Assembly: GCA_963669155.1 (NCBI GenBank)
Contig: OZ022581.1
Span: forward strand, 18,989,480-19,053,479
Length of the DNA: 64,000 nucleotides
From: Arbacia lixula
Lineage: Eukaryota > Echinodermata > Echinoidea > Arbacioida > Arbaciidae
Reading direction: 5' to 3'
This document shows, in pieces, positions 1-15,100 of this stretch. The translations under genes and the position numbers were made by a program. Under the pieces are notes generated by a model. That model ran no database searches, was not told where the DNA came from, and was given only the letters and a program-made list of their open reading frames with translations. The number at the start of each line of letters is the position of its first letter. The stretch's first letter is position 1.

Positions 1-49
1 AACAATATAACTTCCCCTCATTCTTATTGTCATTACTTTTTTTTTGCAG

Positions 50-184
50 CTGTGGTTGTGCTTGAGAATCCGTGCAACAACTTTCCCTGTGAGAACGGAG
101 CCTCCTGTGTGTGCACTGGTGGCGGTGACTATGTGTGCTTGTGCCCTGCTGGCTACAATGGAATCAACTGCCAAGCTGGTCTAA
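50..184 (+). CDS. EGF exon 1
   Basis: Acceptor after a T-rich tract ending tttgcag; donor at A|GTAAGA. It encodes one EGF domain starting [15 protein letters not shown] and ending [10 protein letters not shown]. Phase 1 at both ends. An alternative donor at 178/179 (GTCTAA) keeps the same phase but is weaker. Confidence 0.85.
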   Translation: MWLCLRIRATTFPVRTEPPVCALVAVTMCACALLATMESTAKLV

Positions 185-3100
185 GTAAGAACATACCCTA
201 TTGCTGTAACCGGTTTGCTAGAAATAGAGAGTCTGTAGTTTTGAGTATACTAGTGCAGGCAGTGGCATGTAGTGAATATCCATCAAACAATTATGCTTGT
301 CAAATGAAGAGATGTGCTCACATGTTTCTTGTGACTCACTGTACTTCTTATCTCTGGCTACTAGATATCCATCGAACATAAATGCTTTTCAGATCCTTGC
401 TTAAATGGATGAGTGTGATCACACATTTTTCTGCCCACTGGATCCCCTCCAATGACATTATTTGTGAATCAGTGTATTTTTCATCTCTGACCACTGAACA
501 TCCACTCATCAAACATGCTTTATGAATCCTTGCCTTAATGGAGGAATGTAGGGACATAATTTGGTAATCATTTCATTATCGTTTGATGATCGTTTGAACT
601 TCTCCCAACAAACATCCTCGTCAAATTGTTTCCAAAGTGGACGGGCATTATCACACATGTGAATCTGTGTATATCTATGACCACTTGATATCCACTCAAC
701 AGATATATTTGTCAAATCCTTGCTGAACTGGAGGAATGTAATTTACATTCCTCAGACCTCTGGATCTCATCCCAACAGAGGTGCTTGTCATATCCTTGCC
801 CCAATGGAGGGATGTGATCACATAACTTGTGAATCTCTGTATTTATCTCTGATTCCTTGGATCACCAAACAAACCTACTCATCAAATTCTAGCTTAATAA
901 GAGCCTATGCTCAACAAGCAGTACAAAGTGAAGGAGATGCATACCTGTAAAGCAATAGTAATATTAAGATTTTTTACATTTTACCTAAAATTTTAACTAA
1001 AACAATGAGTAATCCATGGTTTCCATTTCTCTCTGATCTTGCACCACTTAGTTTCTGCCCAAGATGCCTGCCTGACCGCCCCTTGCCTGAACGGAGGCAA
1101 CTGTGTGAACAGCTACCACAGTGATAGTGCCACTGGCACCTACACCCCTCAGTACACCTGTGTCTGTGCCTCTGGCTTCACTGGTGTAAATTGTGCCCTT
1201 CAGGAAGGTCAGTAGGCTGGAGCACAGCTCCTGTTTTCTTTGCTTTCTCATCCAGAGTCCTTGTTGGTGGTGTTAATAATTTAGGAAGCTGCGATCAAAT
1301 GCATGCATCTTATGCTCTCAAATGAAATGTGTATTATAGTTATAAAATAGTTAGTCCAATAGAAATGTAAGTATCCCAAATGCCACATGATTTACTTAAC
1401 TATGTTTTGATGATGTAGATCGTTGAACCATGACTTCTATTTATCCATATAATTTAATTTCAAATATATTGCAGCACTTTCATACCATTTTCTTGGTAGA
1501 AACAGTAAAGATGTTTTTTTGCTTGTTTGAAACGCGGCTTATTTTCTCCTGTCCCTCAGCTACCAACCCACTCCAGATTGTGTGTGATGCAGACAAGTGT
1601 GAGAATGGTGGAGTTTGCTACAACTCCTACTACGGCTTCGATCAATCTCTCTCCTACTTCTGTGATTGCCCAATTGGCTTCTTCGGAGAGTGCTGCGAAC
1701 TCGCAAGTAAGTTCTATAAAAGCTATCTACGAAAGTTTGTTAATGCTTACAGTTAGATTCCATTAGGTCTCTCATTTTAATAGCATATTGAAATGACTTA
1801 TTTGACCGTAACATTTGCATCACATATAAAATTGTAATGCACGAATGCATGTATAACAAAACAAAGAACCCAATACAACAAGACCAAACTGCATATCAAA
1901 TTGTGAGAATTTGTGGCTGCTGTAGGTCTTTGTGTCAACATGAAATGGGATGTTACATTCAATTTCATCATGAGAAATATAAGAAAATAAAGTGTTAAAA
2001 GGGAAAACATGCATATTACTACAGAACATGTTAGCAGTAGTAATAATACACCTATCTTGTGTAGCTTATATCACCATAAACAGAAATGTGGAGAAAGAGT
2101 TAATGAAAAGGATAACCCTGCCACACAACCAATGAAGCTTAATTAATATAAGTATCATGTTCTAACTTATACGTAACAAGGAATGTATCTTTGATATTGA
2201 ACACAGAAAGATGTGTTGCTGCTGCTGAAAAGAAGCTCTCTCCACAGAATTACATGACAAGAGACCTGGAATAATATATCTGTAACAGAAGTTACATATT
2301 TGTGTATGTGTGTCTAGGGTAGAGAATAATTTCTTTGAATGAAAAAAAAAATAGTGCTTTATCAGTTTCTAAAGATGCTGAGAGACCTCAAATAAAAATA
2401 TATATCTGCAACAGGTACATATTTGTGTATGATTGTCTGATGTAATAGTAAATACATAGTAAGCAAACATGTAAAATAAAGACAATTCATATTATAGCAT
2501 ACAGTGTGAAATTTATATTCCAATACTGGAAATGTAAAGATAACTCAAAGGGTTCGAAGCTTTCTACAACTAAGTTTTCTCAGCTGTAAATAAATCAATT
2601 CATATGAATGTGGTGCGACTGTGGTACAAATAATGCGTTTGAATGAAAAATTAATTGTGTTTGTCAATCTGTGCAGAGCCTGACCCATGCCTGAGCAACC
2701 CCTGCACCAACAATGGAAACTGCCTGTCCTTTAACACCTACTTCATCTGCTCCTGTATCAATGGCTACGCCGGCATCACTTGTGAAATTGCACCAGGTAG
2801 GTTTGGCCAGCTCTGCCTTTGCTGTGTGGCGAGACATACAGCATCCAGGATTAACTCCTAATATGCCAAATAGATTTTGCTCCAGTAGGGGATTTATATC
2901 TGATGCTGATCCAATAATTTGAAAGTGTCTAATGAAGAGGATACTGTTTGGTGCATACTTTTGACCTAAAGTCACTTTCAAGGAGAGATATGAAAGAGAA
3001 TGAAATTGAGTACTGGGTGTTAACCCTATCTACTTTTCTCCAAGTCTCACGCAACTTTTAAGATTAAATTTTGCGATGCGGGGGTACGCGGTTCCGAAGT

Positions 3101-6100
3101 TACATAACATTTTGTATGTGCATGTCAAACCAAAAAACGTGATTTCATGTACAAATCCAGTGCAAATTCTGTATCTAGCCAAAATTCATAAATGTCTCAT
3201 TTTTACTTTTACTGATGAAAAACAAAAGATTTCATGTTATTTATGACTGAAATAGTGTCGCCAACTATTTCCAATGAAAAAACATAGAAAACATAAAGTT
3301 GAAAAAACAAGAAAATACATAAGAAATTAAAAAATAAAATACATAAAATTTATGATATCGCCATTATTTAAAATCCTAATTTGATAGTAATCTTACATGT
3401 GTCAGGACTGAAATCTAGCAGTTTTGGGGCTATATTCAAAGATTTACAGCCAAATTATGATTTTATGCATTAATTAGCATAACTGATTGATTAAAAGTAA
3501 ATTTGAATAATTTTGGTGCAACTGATAATTGAAATGTGGAGATTACATCATGGGTGATGTATGTGCCAATTTTCGTTTTGATTGCTGTTTTGACCTTCAG
3601 TTGACCTTGTTTTAATCTTCAGATGACCTTGAGAGGCCTGTGCTGCAGTGCCCTGCAGACTTCACTGTGACCGCTACCACAACCAGCGGCGGCACCACCG
3701 TTTCCTGGGCGACGCCTACAGTCACCGATAACATCAACTGGGGCTTTGTGTCGGTGAACAGCGAGCCTGGCACCTACTACCCCATCGGTACCACCGTGCC
3801 TGTGACCTACACCTATACCGATGCCAATAACAACCTGGCCACATGTACCTTTGTCTTCTCTGTGATTGGTAGGAACTGGCATATTTTTTCATCCTGATTA
3901 TTGTCAACATTTGACCGGCGTGATAATGACTAATTTGACAATTTAAATTGTTGGGATGTTATCCCCCACAATTATGCTGATGTTATTAATGACGGCTTTT
4001 GTTGATACAATCATTATGAGTAGGACTTGTCCTTATTCAAATTATTAAATGTTTTGCAGAGAGGCTTTAGATGATATTATCTTAGTTTTGCTGTTGCTAA
4101 TAGTAGTAATAAGAATGATCAATTAAACTGTTAAAAGAATAAGCAGAGAAAGAAATGTGTGTCTTATATAATATTCATTTCCATCCCAGAAATCGACGAC
4201 GTGGACCCTGTGCTGCTGTCCTGCCCAGAGGACATTCTCATCACCCTGCCTCCCGGAGGAACCTTCACCACGGTAACCTGGGTGGAGCCTACCGCCTCGG
4301 ACAATTTTGGCAACGTGAACGTTGTCAACGACGCTAGCCCCGGAGACACGTTTGACCTCGGCACCAGGTCTGTCACCTACACCTTCAGTGATGACAACTC
4401 CAACTTTGTGACTTGCCAGTTCACAGTCACCGTTGAGGGTAAGTTATAGGGTCATGCTATCATTTCCATGTTAAATCTGTTAATCAAAACTTGTTGGATG
4501 TGATGTGACAGATTTAGTCCCCCAAGTGCGAAAGGAATGTCCATAGTTAAGTGTACCCCAGTGAAAAATTGGATTTTCTTATGGGGCATGATGAAGACCA
4601 TGATTCAGTATGTCTGGTTTGTCATGTAATGCTTGAAAAGGAGCACGGCAATTTAGTTTACTACTCTTCCCTATTCCTCTCTCCCATCAGCCAAACCAGA
4701 CTAAGAATATTGATTCGATACTAAAGATAGGTAGATAATTATAATGTAATGATGGATAAACTTTGGGGTGTAATGAAGTTACAATCGTCAAATTGTGCTT
4801 CCATTGCATCAAATCCTTATCCTCTTCTTCTAAAATCCGCCCCCCCCCCTTCATCAGCTGAGCCGGACACAGAAGTCCCCAGTGTCAACAACTGCCCCGG
4901 TGACCTGGACATTGAGATCGGGCCTGGCATGTCCACCTCGGTGGCCACCTGGATCGAGCCAACGGCCTCGGACAACGTTGGCGTTGTCTCCACCTCCAAC
5001 AACTTCAACCCTGGGGACACCTTCGCACTGGGCACCACTGTGGTCACCTACATCTTTGCCGACGCCGCTGGCAACCCCGCATCCTGCAGCTTTGACATCA
5101 CCGTCAGGGGTGAGTCAATTTGTTAGATTTATTGTCTATTATACAGATGGGCCCAAGATCAACTTCTTAGTGATTCCAATCACTGACTGCAATTGACTGA
5201 TTGAAGTCAGCATGGAAGTTGATTTAGGGGTTCATTGTAACTGACCAATTATCACCGTTTCTTGCATACTAAGAGAAGAATGCCTTCCATTACCTCTTGT
5301 CTTTTCAGTCTGAAGCATGTCTTCCCCTCTCAATGTTTCTTAGTGATGAATATGCAAAGGACAAGGCTAAGCTTCCAGTGATGGTACATGTCACTTATCT
5401 TTTCTTCACTTTGGTGTGTACAAAGATGCCAATCATAAAACTCATCAAGCAAGGGATAAGTCCCTTGGGCAGGGTTTCCAGCCCATCAGGCAAATAAAGG
5501 AAAATCATTTTACTTTTTTCCAGTCAGGGAAAAGTCAGGGAAATTGATAAAAATGACTCAAATCAAGGAAAAGTCAGGGAGTTTGGATGGGACCCAAAAT
5601 CAAAAGTAGTCTGTCAGACTCTTGTCTGTTATGTATTACACAGGCCTGTTTAATAGTAGTTACATTAGAGTGTTTTTATACTGCAAGTAGTTCACTGCAA
5701 TAACGTAGAAAATATGTGAAACTGGAAATGAATTGAAATAATTATCATGGAACTTTGAGACTTCACAAAGTAAAAACCAGGGAATTGTGTTTTCTTGAAA
5801 TGCTGGGAGCCCTGCTTGGGGCATACAGAGAGTAATCCTACATATGTTTCTACATTCCAGTTGGTGAAGATCTGATTGCGCCAATCATCCAGAACTGCCC
5901 TGGAAACATTGCCATCTTTGTCAGCGTGGGTATCACTGAGTCTGCTGTGACGTGGATCGAGCCCACGGCTGTCGATAACTCTGTGGGGGCCATCGTCGTG
6001 GATCAGAACTTCTCTCCAGGCTCCATCTTCCCAGTTGGAGCCACCGAGGTCAGCTACACCTTCACCGATTTGGCTGGAAATTTTGCTACCTGCACCTTCC

Positions 6101-9100
6101 TTGTGGGTCTCTCAGGTATGTACTGGCACCCCCCTCACTTCACAGGGGTTTAGAGTTTAGTCTTTAGTGTTCAGTTTAGTGTTTCGTGTTTGGTTTAGTC
6201 TTTAGTTGAGTGTAGTATAGATAGAGGGTGACACAGGTACAAAGTAGATCCATCTGTCAACTCATTTAAATTCGAGTTTCTAAGACTGTGCAGAGTATAT
6301 AGAGGAACATTAAAGACAGGAGATGAACCCACCTCTAGTATAAATTAATATCTGTTATATGAGAAAGTGTTTAGAGTATTATGATTTAAAATGAGGAGGA
6401 TAGAATATTGATACTTTGTCATGTTGCATCTTTGTGAGAGAGGAAGATAATTTTGGGATGAATAATAGCGGGGAGAAACCTAATAGTTCCTGTAGAACAA
6501 TGCATGCCAGCAGCAATAAAGCGGTCTCGAAGCTCTGGTTTTGAGATTGAAACAGCTTCACTGGTTTTGTGGTCCCTTAGCAATTTGTTGTCCCTGATAA
6601 GTGTAAAGAGTATTTTTATCATTGATATTTTGTGTGATCATTTAAAGTTGCAGAAGATGACCTTTGTTTTTTTCTATAAATCATTCCCATAGTCGCCCAG
6701 GATGACATCGACCCAGTCATTTCTAACTGCCCCGGCAATATTATTCTGAGCGTTGCTCCTGGCGTCACCGAGGTCACTGCCTCTTGGATCCCGCCTACCG
6801 CTGTGGATAACTCTGGAAGCTTTGACACCGTCAGCAACTATGTGCCCGGAGATGTATTCAGCCTTGGCTCCACCCCCGTTATCTATACCTTCACAGATCT
6901 CTCAGGCAACGACGCTATCTGCGCCTTCAATATTGTTGTCCAAGGTAAGCCACAGATGGGGAGAGCTCTGAGTTTCAAATCAGAGTAGGTCAAAAAGATT
7001 AAGAGGTCTTATAGACAAATCTCATTATTCTTAAGGTTATACATATATACTATCTCAATTGAAATATGTATTAACTTGTTCTTTAATGTATTGACATGTT
7101 TTATTGGAATGTAATGAGGAATGGACATTCTCTCATAGATTTTCTTGGCAGCAGTTTGTTTCAGCCTGTGACGCATATCCTAGAGTTTTCGGACTTTGCC
7201 ACAGCTGTAAGAATTGGCAGAGAACAAAATCTGAATGAATAAAACGAAAACACAAACCCTAAGACACATCAAACTGTTTCATGTACATGCAGTCATTGTC
7301 ATGCTTTGTCCTACAGTCAGAATTAGGAAGATTACGTTAAGAAAGGTCCCATGAAATAAAAATGCAGATTGACGATTGAAAATACACATCAAAAGAAGCC
7401 ATCATATTTTGATTTCATTGGGTATTTAAACTGACCTGCCTTGATGTATAATAATTTTGTTTATAAAGTGGATTGTACAAATGTGGCATCATCTGAGGCT
7501 TTATCAATTTTATGACGTACCATCAATGCTACCATGGCAATGGTACCCTTTTAGTAGTTACAACTGATGGTAAGTTACACTAGTTGATTTTCTATAACGA
7601 GAGAGGGGCCTGTGTTTCCGTTGCTTCTTCCTGCAGTGGCGGCCGACACCACTCCCCCCGAGATCAGCAACTGCCCTGGAGACATCAGCGTGACGGTCAG
7701 TACTAGCCTGTCCGGAGCCACAGTCACCTGGCTGGAGCCAACGGCTGAGGACGAGTCTGGACAGGTCTTCCTTAGCCAGACCTCCAATGTGGGCGACGTG
7801 TTTGGTGTCGGGACCACATCCGTCACCTACACCTTCTCCGATCTTGCTAACAACATGGCTGTCTGCACCTTTGTCATCACTGTGAGCGGTGAGTCCGTTA
7901 TGGCCAAGATGAGTCCGAAAGTTATACAGAAATACTAATTTGCAGGCAAAAGTCTGATTTCGTGCCCTACCACATCCCGCCCCTTTTAAAGCAGGTTCAT
8001 TTTAACAATGATTTGCAGCTGGTAAAGGGCACAATGTAATTGCCATTCCAGTAGTTAAATGTTAAAGGACATCTTAGGACCTGATAACAGGATTTTGTTG
8101 AATAATGCATATTACTAGTAGCCAGGATTCCAGGTTGTTTAACTGTATGGTGTTAAGGTACATGCAGCTAGAGTTTGTAAAGCCAGTAGAGTTTTGATTA
8201 AAAATGCCCATCAGCCTGAAAGGCAGGCTAAGGAATGAGAATTGATCCTTTTGGAAATTTGAAATAAATGAAAAATTACATGGGAATTATAGTGAATTAC
8301 ATTTCTATGTACAGCTTTCATCATGTAATATTAGTAATAACTTGCTTGATACAATGTGTTTTGATTGCCTGTACAAGACAAGTTGTACCTTTATACTAAA
8401 ACTCATTGCTTTCCGTCTCCCTCCCTCTGCATCGACAGCTGTCGATGACATCGCCCCTGTCATCATCGGCTGCCCGAACACCATCACCTACGAGGCGCCC
8501 TTGGGAGCGACCAGGGCCCCCGTCACCTGGAACGAGCCCACGGCCAGCGAGACTGGCCTGGTGCTCACGCAGACTGCAGCCCCTGGCTCCCTTTTCCCCC
8601 TGGGCACCTCCCAGGTCACCTACACCTTCACCGACGGGGCCGGCAATTCGGCGAGCTGCACCTTCACCATCTTCATCACCAGTAAGTCGGACATAAAATT
8701 GCCGCCTCTATCAGGCTGAAGTGGGAATGTGGCTTAAGTTTTAGTTTGGTAAACCTTGGGCAATATTGTAAACTAGCCAGCTAATTTGCCATATAGTGAG
8801 TTATTTTGTTGACCATCTTCATTTGTTTGCTTCGGGCTAATTTCATGGATTAGATTATAACTATTTTCTGGACTTCAGGCTAATGCAAAAGCATTATAGT
8901 GATGATGCAGTGAAATTATCACAAAGGGGACTTTGATATTTTTCCCCGCAGAAATGCACATAAGAGCCCCCCCCCCCCCCCCCCCCCCTCATGACGAATG
9001 TAAGAGCCACTGTAAAAACCTAATTTCTCTCATTGAGCATGAAACATAGCATGATTCAAGGTGTTTACTGCATTTGAGCAGGCTTAAAAAATAGCCCCTT

Positions 9101-12100
9101 AAAATTTAGGTATATAAATGTCAATATACACAGCATGTATATAGCTCAAATTGTCTCTCAAGACAGAATAGCAACGGTGGTACACTCAGATATCGCACAC
9201 AACAGGAATCAGTATGAACTTGTGTGAGTGATAGTAATCCATCTATGTATTCATCTGTATCCCCAGGGGGTCGCAATATGATACAACTTTTTTGCTGGTT
9301 TTCTATAGAGTAGTCAAGAAACAATGGTGCATTAGTATCCCAGGCATAGAACATGCTACAGATACATGGAGGTATAATAGAACATAAGATCAGCATAAGA
9401 TCTGCATTATCAAACCTGCCTAAAAATAACAGTAGTCCATTTTGAAAGTGGTGCAATAACAAAAATAAAGGGCAAAAATTTATGTTCAAAATGAGACAAT
9501 CAATATAGAGGAAGATCGTTAAACATGCTAGGTCTAAAATGTCTTCCCATTCTTTTCTTGCAGACGCTGTTGACGTGACTAGGCCGGTTGTCGTGGACTG
9601 CCCAGATCCAGTCAGTGTTCGTGTTGATGTCGGTGTAACCTCTGGCGTTGCCACCTGGACTGTTCCAACGGCTGTCGATGACTCTGGCGTTGTCAACGTC
9701 GCAAGCAACTACAACCCCGGTGATGTCTTCCCTGTTGGAACTACCACGGTCACCTACACCTTCAGTGACGCTGAGGGCAATAGTGTCCCCTGCAGCTTTG
9801 CTGTAACAGTCACCGGTAAGGAGCGGGGAGACCCCTTAAGGAATTCAACATTCATTGCCTTTTTGCGTATTTGCTATTTTTATTCTATATAATTAATTGA
9901 AATCTTGCCCCTATTCATTCACCTAAATCTAGACTGATTTAGTTTCATGGGTGCAATGCAGTTGCCAGTCCAAACCATCCAACAAGATTTAGGGTTACCG
10001 GTAGTAGTGTATTGCTTGATAGATGTGCATACAATTTGCATACATATGGAAACTTGGCCATTGTATGAAAAGTATGGGTCCACACATTTTCCTGATGGAT
10101 GCATTGTAAAAGTGTCCCCAATACGTGCATTTCATGCATTCTCTGTACCACATATATGGGAAAGCTGTCCCACAATGCACCACACAGCTACAGTCATGCC
10201 CGCTGCGGTCTCTCATGCACTATTATACTAGCCCTGACGTGGACAGGATTGCACCAAAAATCCACATATGCCTGCAGAGTGCATCACAGGACGACTTTTC
10301 CTTATATACAGTATGAAGACTTGTTGTCAGTGCATCTCGGTTGCCATTCGATGTGGGCTGGAATTGTCCATATTGTATATGTCTTGCGTGCCTACTTCAA
10401 AGCATTCTATTTTTCAGCTTGAAATTATTCTTGAGATTGTACTGGTATTCTGTTAATCCTTATCGTCTACATTTCACACATCATAGTATATGATTCCTTC
10501 TAATTTCACCAACACACCATTCCTCTTTCAGCTGAGTCAGATACAACCATTCCCGAGATTGTGGGATGTCCCGACGACGTGGAAATCTTTGTCCCACTTG
10601 GAACCACTCGAACCACCGTCTTCTGGACCGAGCCAACTGCCACAGACAACTTTGGTGATGTGTTGAGAAGTCAATCTGCATCCCCTGGCACACTCTTTGC
10701 TCTAGGCCAGAGCTCGGTCACCTACACTTTCAGAGACGCCGCCAATAATATCGCCTTCTGCACATTTGAAGTCTTCGTCCGAGGTAGGCATCCGCTAGGC
10801 ATGTAAGACCCATTGGCAAACAGTGTACCAATTATCCCGCAGAAGGGAATTTCCGCACAATGCAGAATTAGAAAATAAACAGGATGTGGCTCTATAGGCC
10901 ACCATGAATGACACGATTTTGCTAAGATTCTGCAGTAAAAATGGCCTTTGACTGGAAATGTGCCGTTGCTTACTTGTACAAATTCACTGACTGGGTCCTG
11001 GGATTCAGCCAGTCGTAAAGTGGTACAACTAGTCGGATTGTGTCATCTGCAGTGGCCTGAAAAGGTAGATCAAATTTAGGTTTATATAATAGTGTTTGAC
11101 ATTGTTGGGAGGGGGAGAAAATGAGCAAGTTTTTTTTCTGTGTGACTGTATAAACCCCTTGAGTTCAAGAACCTAAAAAATACTTTTTTGGGGAGGGGGG
11201 GCTTACATGATTAAATTCAAGTTTCTGCATTGTAAAGCACACTTGAACATGATACATAATCATAAGAGTGATATTTGCTGGTAGGAATATATCAAATTGA
11301 CTCATATTTACATTTTACTGCATTCATATTTTCCTCTAGTTGCTGAACTCGATACCACCGATCCAGTCCTCGTCTACTGCCCAGACGATATCACTGTGGC
11401 AACCTCGGATTCAAGCACTCCCGTTACCGCATCTTGGCTTGTTCCGCGAGCACTGGATAACTCCGGCTCGGTCACTGTCATCAGTACCGCCGTACCCGGT
11501 GACCTCTTCTCCCTGGGAACAAACACAGTCTCCTACACCTTCACAGATGACACAGGAAACTTTGTCACCTGCGAGTTTGATGTCAATGTCGTCAGTAAGT
11601 GAAGGCATCAGCCAAAATAGATATATATATATATATATATTTATGGGAATCTATCTTTGATAAAGAATCACAACAAAAAAAACAATAGAGAAAAAACGTT
11701 TCTGCATATGATAAGTGCATCTATAGAAGGAATGTCATGAAAAAATTTCTCACAAGATAGAGGATCTGATTAGGGTTGATAATGTAGTGTTATTGATGAT
11801 TGAAGCAATTAGATAAATTTTATTTATATGTACTTTATGCACATTCAAACAGTACATTTCTAATAGCTACCTTAAAGCCTAATAAAGGTTAATCAGACTC
11901 ACATTTCAGAGTGTCAGAGTGCTTTCTACCCCTTGAAACTTCATCACGAGATGGACGTGAATGTAATAATGTATGACTATGCAGTAAGAGAGAAAGTTTG
12001 AATTAATTTGAGTACATTATAGAACTGACTCTTGACAAAATAAAATGTAGCTGCAAATTAACTACATATGACAGAAGGGTGAATACAAATGACAGATGCA

Positions 12101-15100
12101 GAAATGATTCAAGACTTGATGAGGGATAAGTAGCCAAGGACATGCCTGTACTAGTGAAAGAAAGACAACATGTGTGCATTCGGGTTGCAAGTTGAGAGGG
12201 CAGAGGTCATTTGTGCTCCCTATCTATTATCTCTTTACCTCTCTAGTCGGCGTTATCGACACGACGCGCCCCGTCATCAATGGTTGCCCAGACAACATCG
12301 ACATCCTCACTCCCTCCGACATGCCCGTGGTCGAGGTCTCTTGGACTGAGCCGGTTGCTTTTGACAACTCTGGCACCGTCATGGTAACGCAGAGCTCCGC
12401 CCCTGGCGACTCATTTGGTGTGGGCGAGACCCAGGTGGTGTACCAGTTCAGCGATCCGAGCGGAAACGACGCTTTCTGCCTCTTTGTGGTGACCATCACC
12501 CGTGAGTGACCCAGTGATCAGTTTTCCTAGTTTTTAAGCTTTCTGCCAAATGAGAATCATTTCACTTAGTACTTATCTTTTGCACATGATTATGAATTTG
12601 TTCTTTCATATTTTACTAGTGCTTTCTGTGTGTACCTAAGAAATCTGAACTTTGAAAGTATTTTTTAGAATTATGTTGAGACCAACTTTGTTATGAAATG
12701 GTCAGTAAAACTATTCTAAACTTTGTTTTACGGTTCAATTCCTGTATTGAGGTAAAAATGTTCTTAGACATTGTTTTTGATTTACCATCATGTTAATGCA
12801 ACTTTATATTTGACCCGCAAAAAATGACTTCTATATTTAAAATGAGATGACCAACTGGAACCGTGTTACGATATTGTTCAAAGCTACCAATATCCAATCT
12901 TAATATTCAATGGGAGGAAATTTGCTATAGATTGTATCATTGAATACATATTTTTTCAGATCCAATTCATGTCATTTCCTTCTCCTTTTCCTTCTCCTTT
13001 GTATTTGTCTTGGGGTTTAACAGTGGATATCCAGACTGACTTTACCGGGCCAGTCATCGCCAACTGTCCTGACGACATCAGCCTGACCACGTCCCTCCCC
13101 GTTGCCACATTGCAAGCCTCGTGGGTCGAGCCCACAGCAACCGACGAGAACCCACCAATCACAGTGGACCAGAACTTCAGCCCTGGCGATGGCTTCCCTG
13201 TTGGGCAGACCACCCTGGTCCAGTACACCTTTACTGACCGTCTCGGCAACTTTGAAATCTGCACCTTCTCCGTCACAGTGGTTGGTAAGTACATGTTTGG
13301 TTAGTTGGATGTCGAGCCGACCGCATCGTTCACTCATGTGCCTTTGCCCATTTCATCATACTAAGCCAGCTTTGTACATATTGTAGTTATCATTAAGAAC
13401 CAAATGCAAAGCTGTCTCTGAGAGTGATTAAATCTTTGTGTCATTATTCATAGTATACACACACATTTTTGGCAAATACAGGTTGAACAGCAAGATAAGT
13501 ATTGCATAACACTTACGATTTTACTAATAAATACTATTTAGATAATAGTAAAACTTTCCGTAATGCCATGTGGTTGTATTCTTTTAAATAATTGACCCAT
13601 TTATGGGGTGAAGAAAGGAAAGGAAAGTGAAAAAATGAAAAAGAGGAGAGGTGAATTTTTATATTTTATAACACTTACACAAGATTATTTTTAGCTTTAG
13701 TTTTTGGTGTTTTAAACCAAAAATAAGTTGGATGAAAGGGAGGTAGAAGAAGAGGGTGGGTGGTGATTGAGAGTTGTGAACTAGTCAAAAAGTAGTTATA
13801 AAGAGAAAAGAAAAAAAAACAATTCTGTTTTAATCTGTAAGCACTAGGCCTGAAAACCTTCCATGGGTATAGACACACAATCTGAAAGACACATTGTGTG
13901 CTACGCCCATTGAAAGTATTCAGGCCTAGTGCTTACAGATTAAATGCTACAATGCACATAAAAGCCTGGCAATAATGATTTGAACATTCAACCACAAAAC
14001 TCTCTTACCTTATCATTTGTTTGTTCCTCAACTAGTTCTCTGTTTCCACTGTGTTGCTAGGGCTGTATATTCTAAGAATTCTTGTCCTTCAGTATTTCTA
14101 TTGTATACTCATCTTGCTCTTATCTTGATATGAATTTCATGTCTTTCTGCATGTTATATATATGCATGTTACCTGCTTCATTTGAAGTATGTTTGCTATC
14201 ATTTTGTTTTCACATTACATGCATGCTTATTAGTTGCGCCATTTCATTTGAGAGAAGGATGAAAATATGCCATCCATATGATTCACATATTCCCAAACTT
14301 TAGATACCTCACTCTTAAGGAACCAAAAGAAAGTTTGCACTGCAATTATTGCTTAACTTCTCCAGTCACAATTCTGAAGGTCAGAGTTATTGATGCATCC
14401 AAAGAAAACATGAGACTCCCTTGAATATAAATTTATGTGGAAAAATAGCGTGTAAAATCAGCTGAGGGATTTGTTTAAATGCCAAACCTGCGCGAGCATA
14501 CACTTATACTGGCAGAAGAATGACTGTATGGTTTCGCACCCTCCACCCGCCCACCAACCCTTTCACCTTCAACCCATCCCACCCCACCCTACACCATTGT
14601 AGCTGTGATAGACGACAACACTCCACCAACCATCTCAAACTGCCCAAGCAACATCGTGCTGACCGTGCCGCAGGGCATCCCTAACGTAGCGGTCAGTTGG
14701 ACCGAGCCTACGGCTGTGGATGAGACCAGTGCAGTGGACGTCACCAAGACGGCCAGTCCGGGAGACTCCTTCCCCGTCGGTCAAGCCACCAATGTTGTAT
14801 ACACCTTCACCGACCAGGCCGGAAACGATAACTTCTGCGTCTTTGTTGTAGACATCAGTGGTGAGATTGTGCACTCGCACCCTAACCCACGCCTGCCTGG
14901 CCCCAATTGCCTACGCGATCTCTTCATGTAGTCACAACTTCCTCACCTCTGCTATGCATAGAATAGGTCATAGAAAGCACCTAGGTTGTGTTAAGTTTAA
15001 TGCAACAAGACATGGCTGCATAACAAATTCTCCAATGCGTAATAAACCTTAATCTTCTGAGTTATGAAAGACTCAATTCCAGATAATTTGAATGCTTCTT

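Noticed and set aside
5520-5590. Repeated aaaagtcagggaa motifs in the intron before HYR exon 4
   Set aside because: Looks like part of a dispersed low-complexity repeat, but only two to three short units are present and boundaries cannot be set.
9121-9708. 195-codon minus-strand open frame
   Set aside because: Runs from an intron across the antisense of HYR exon 8; the first part is AT-rich intron and the rest a shadow.
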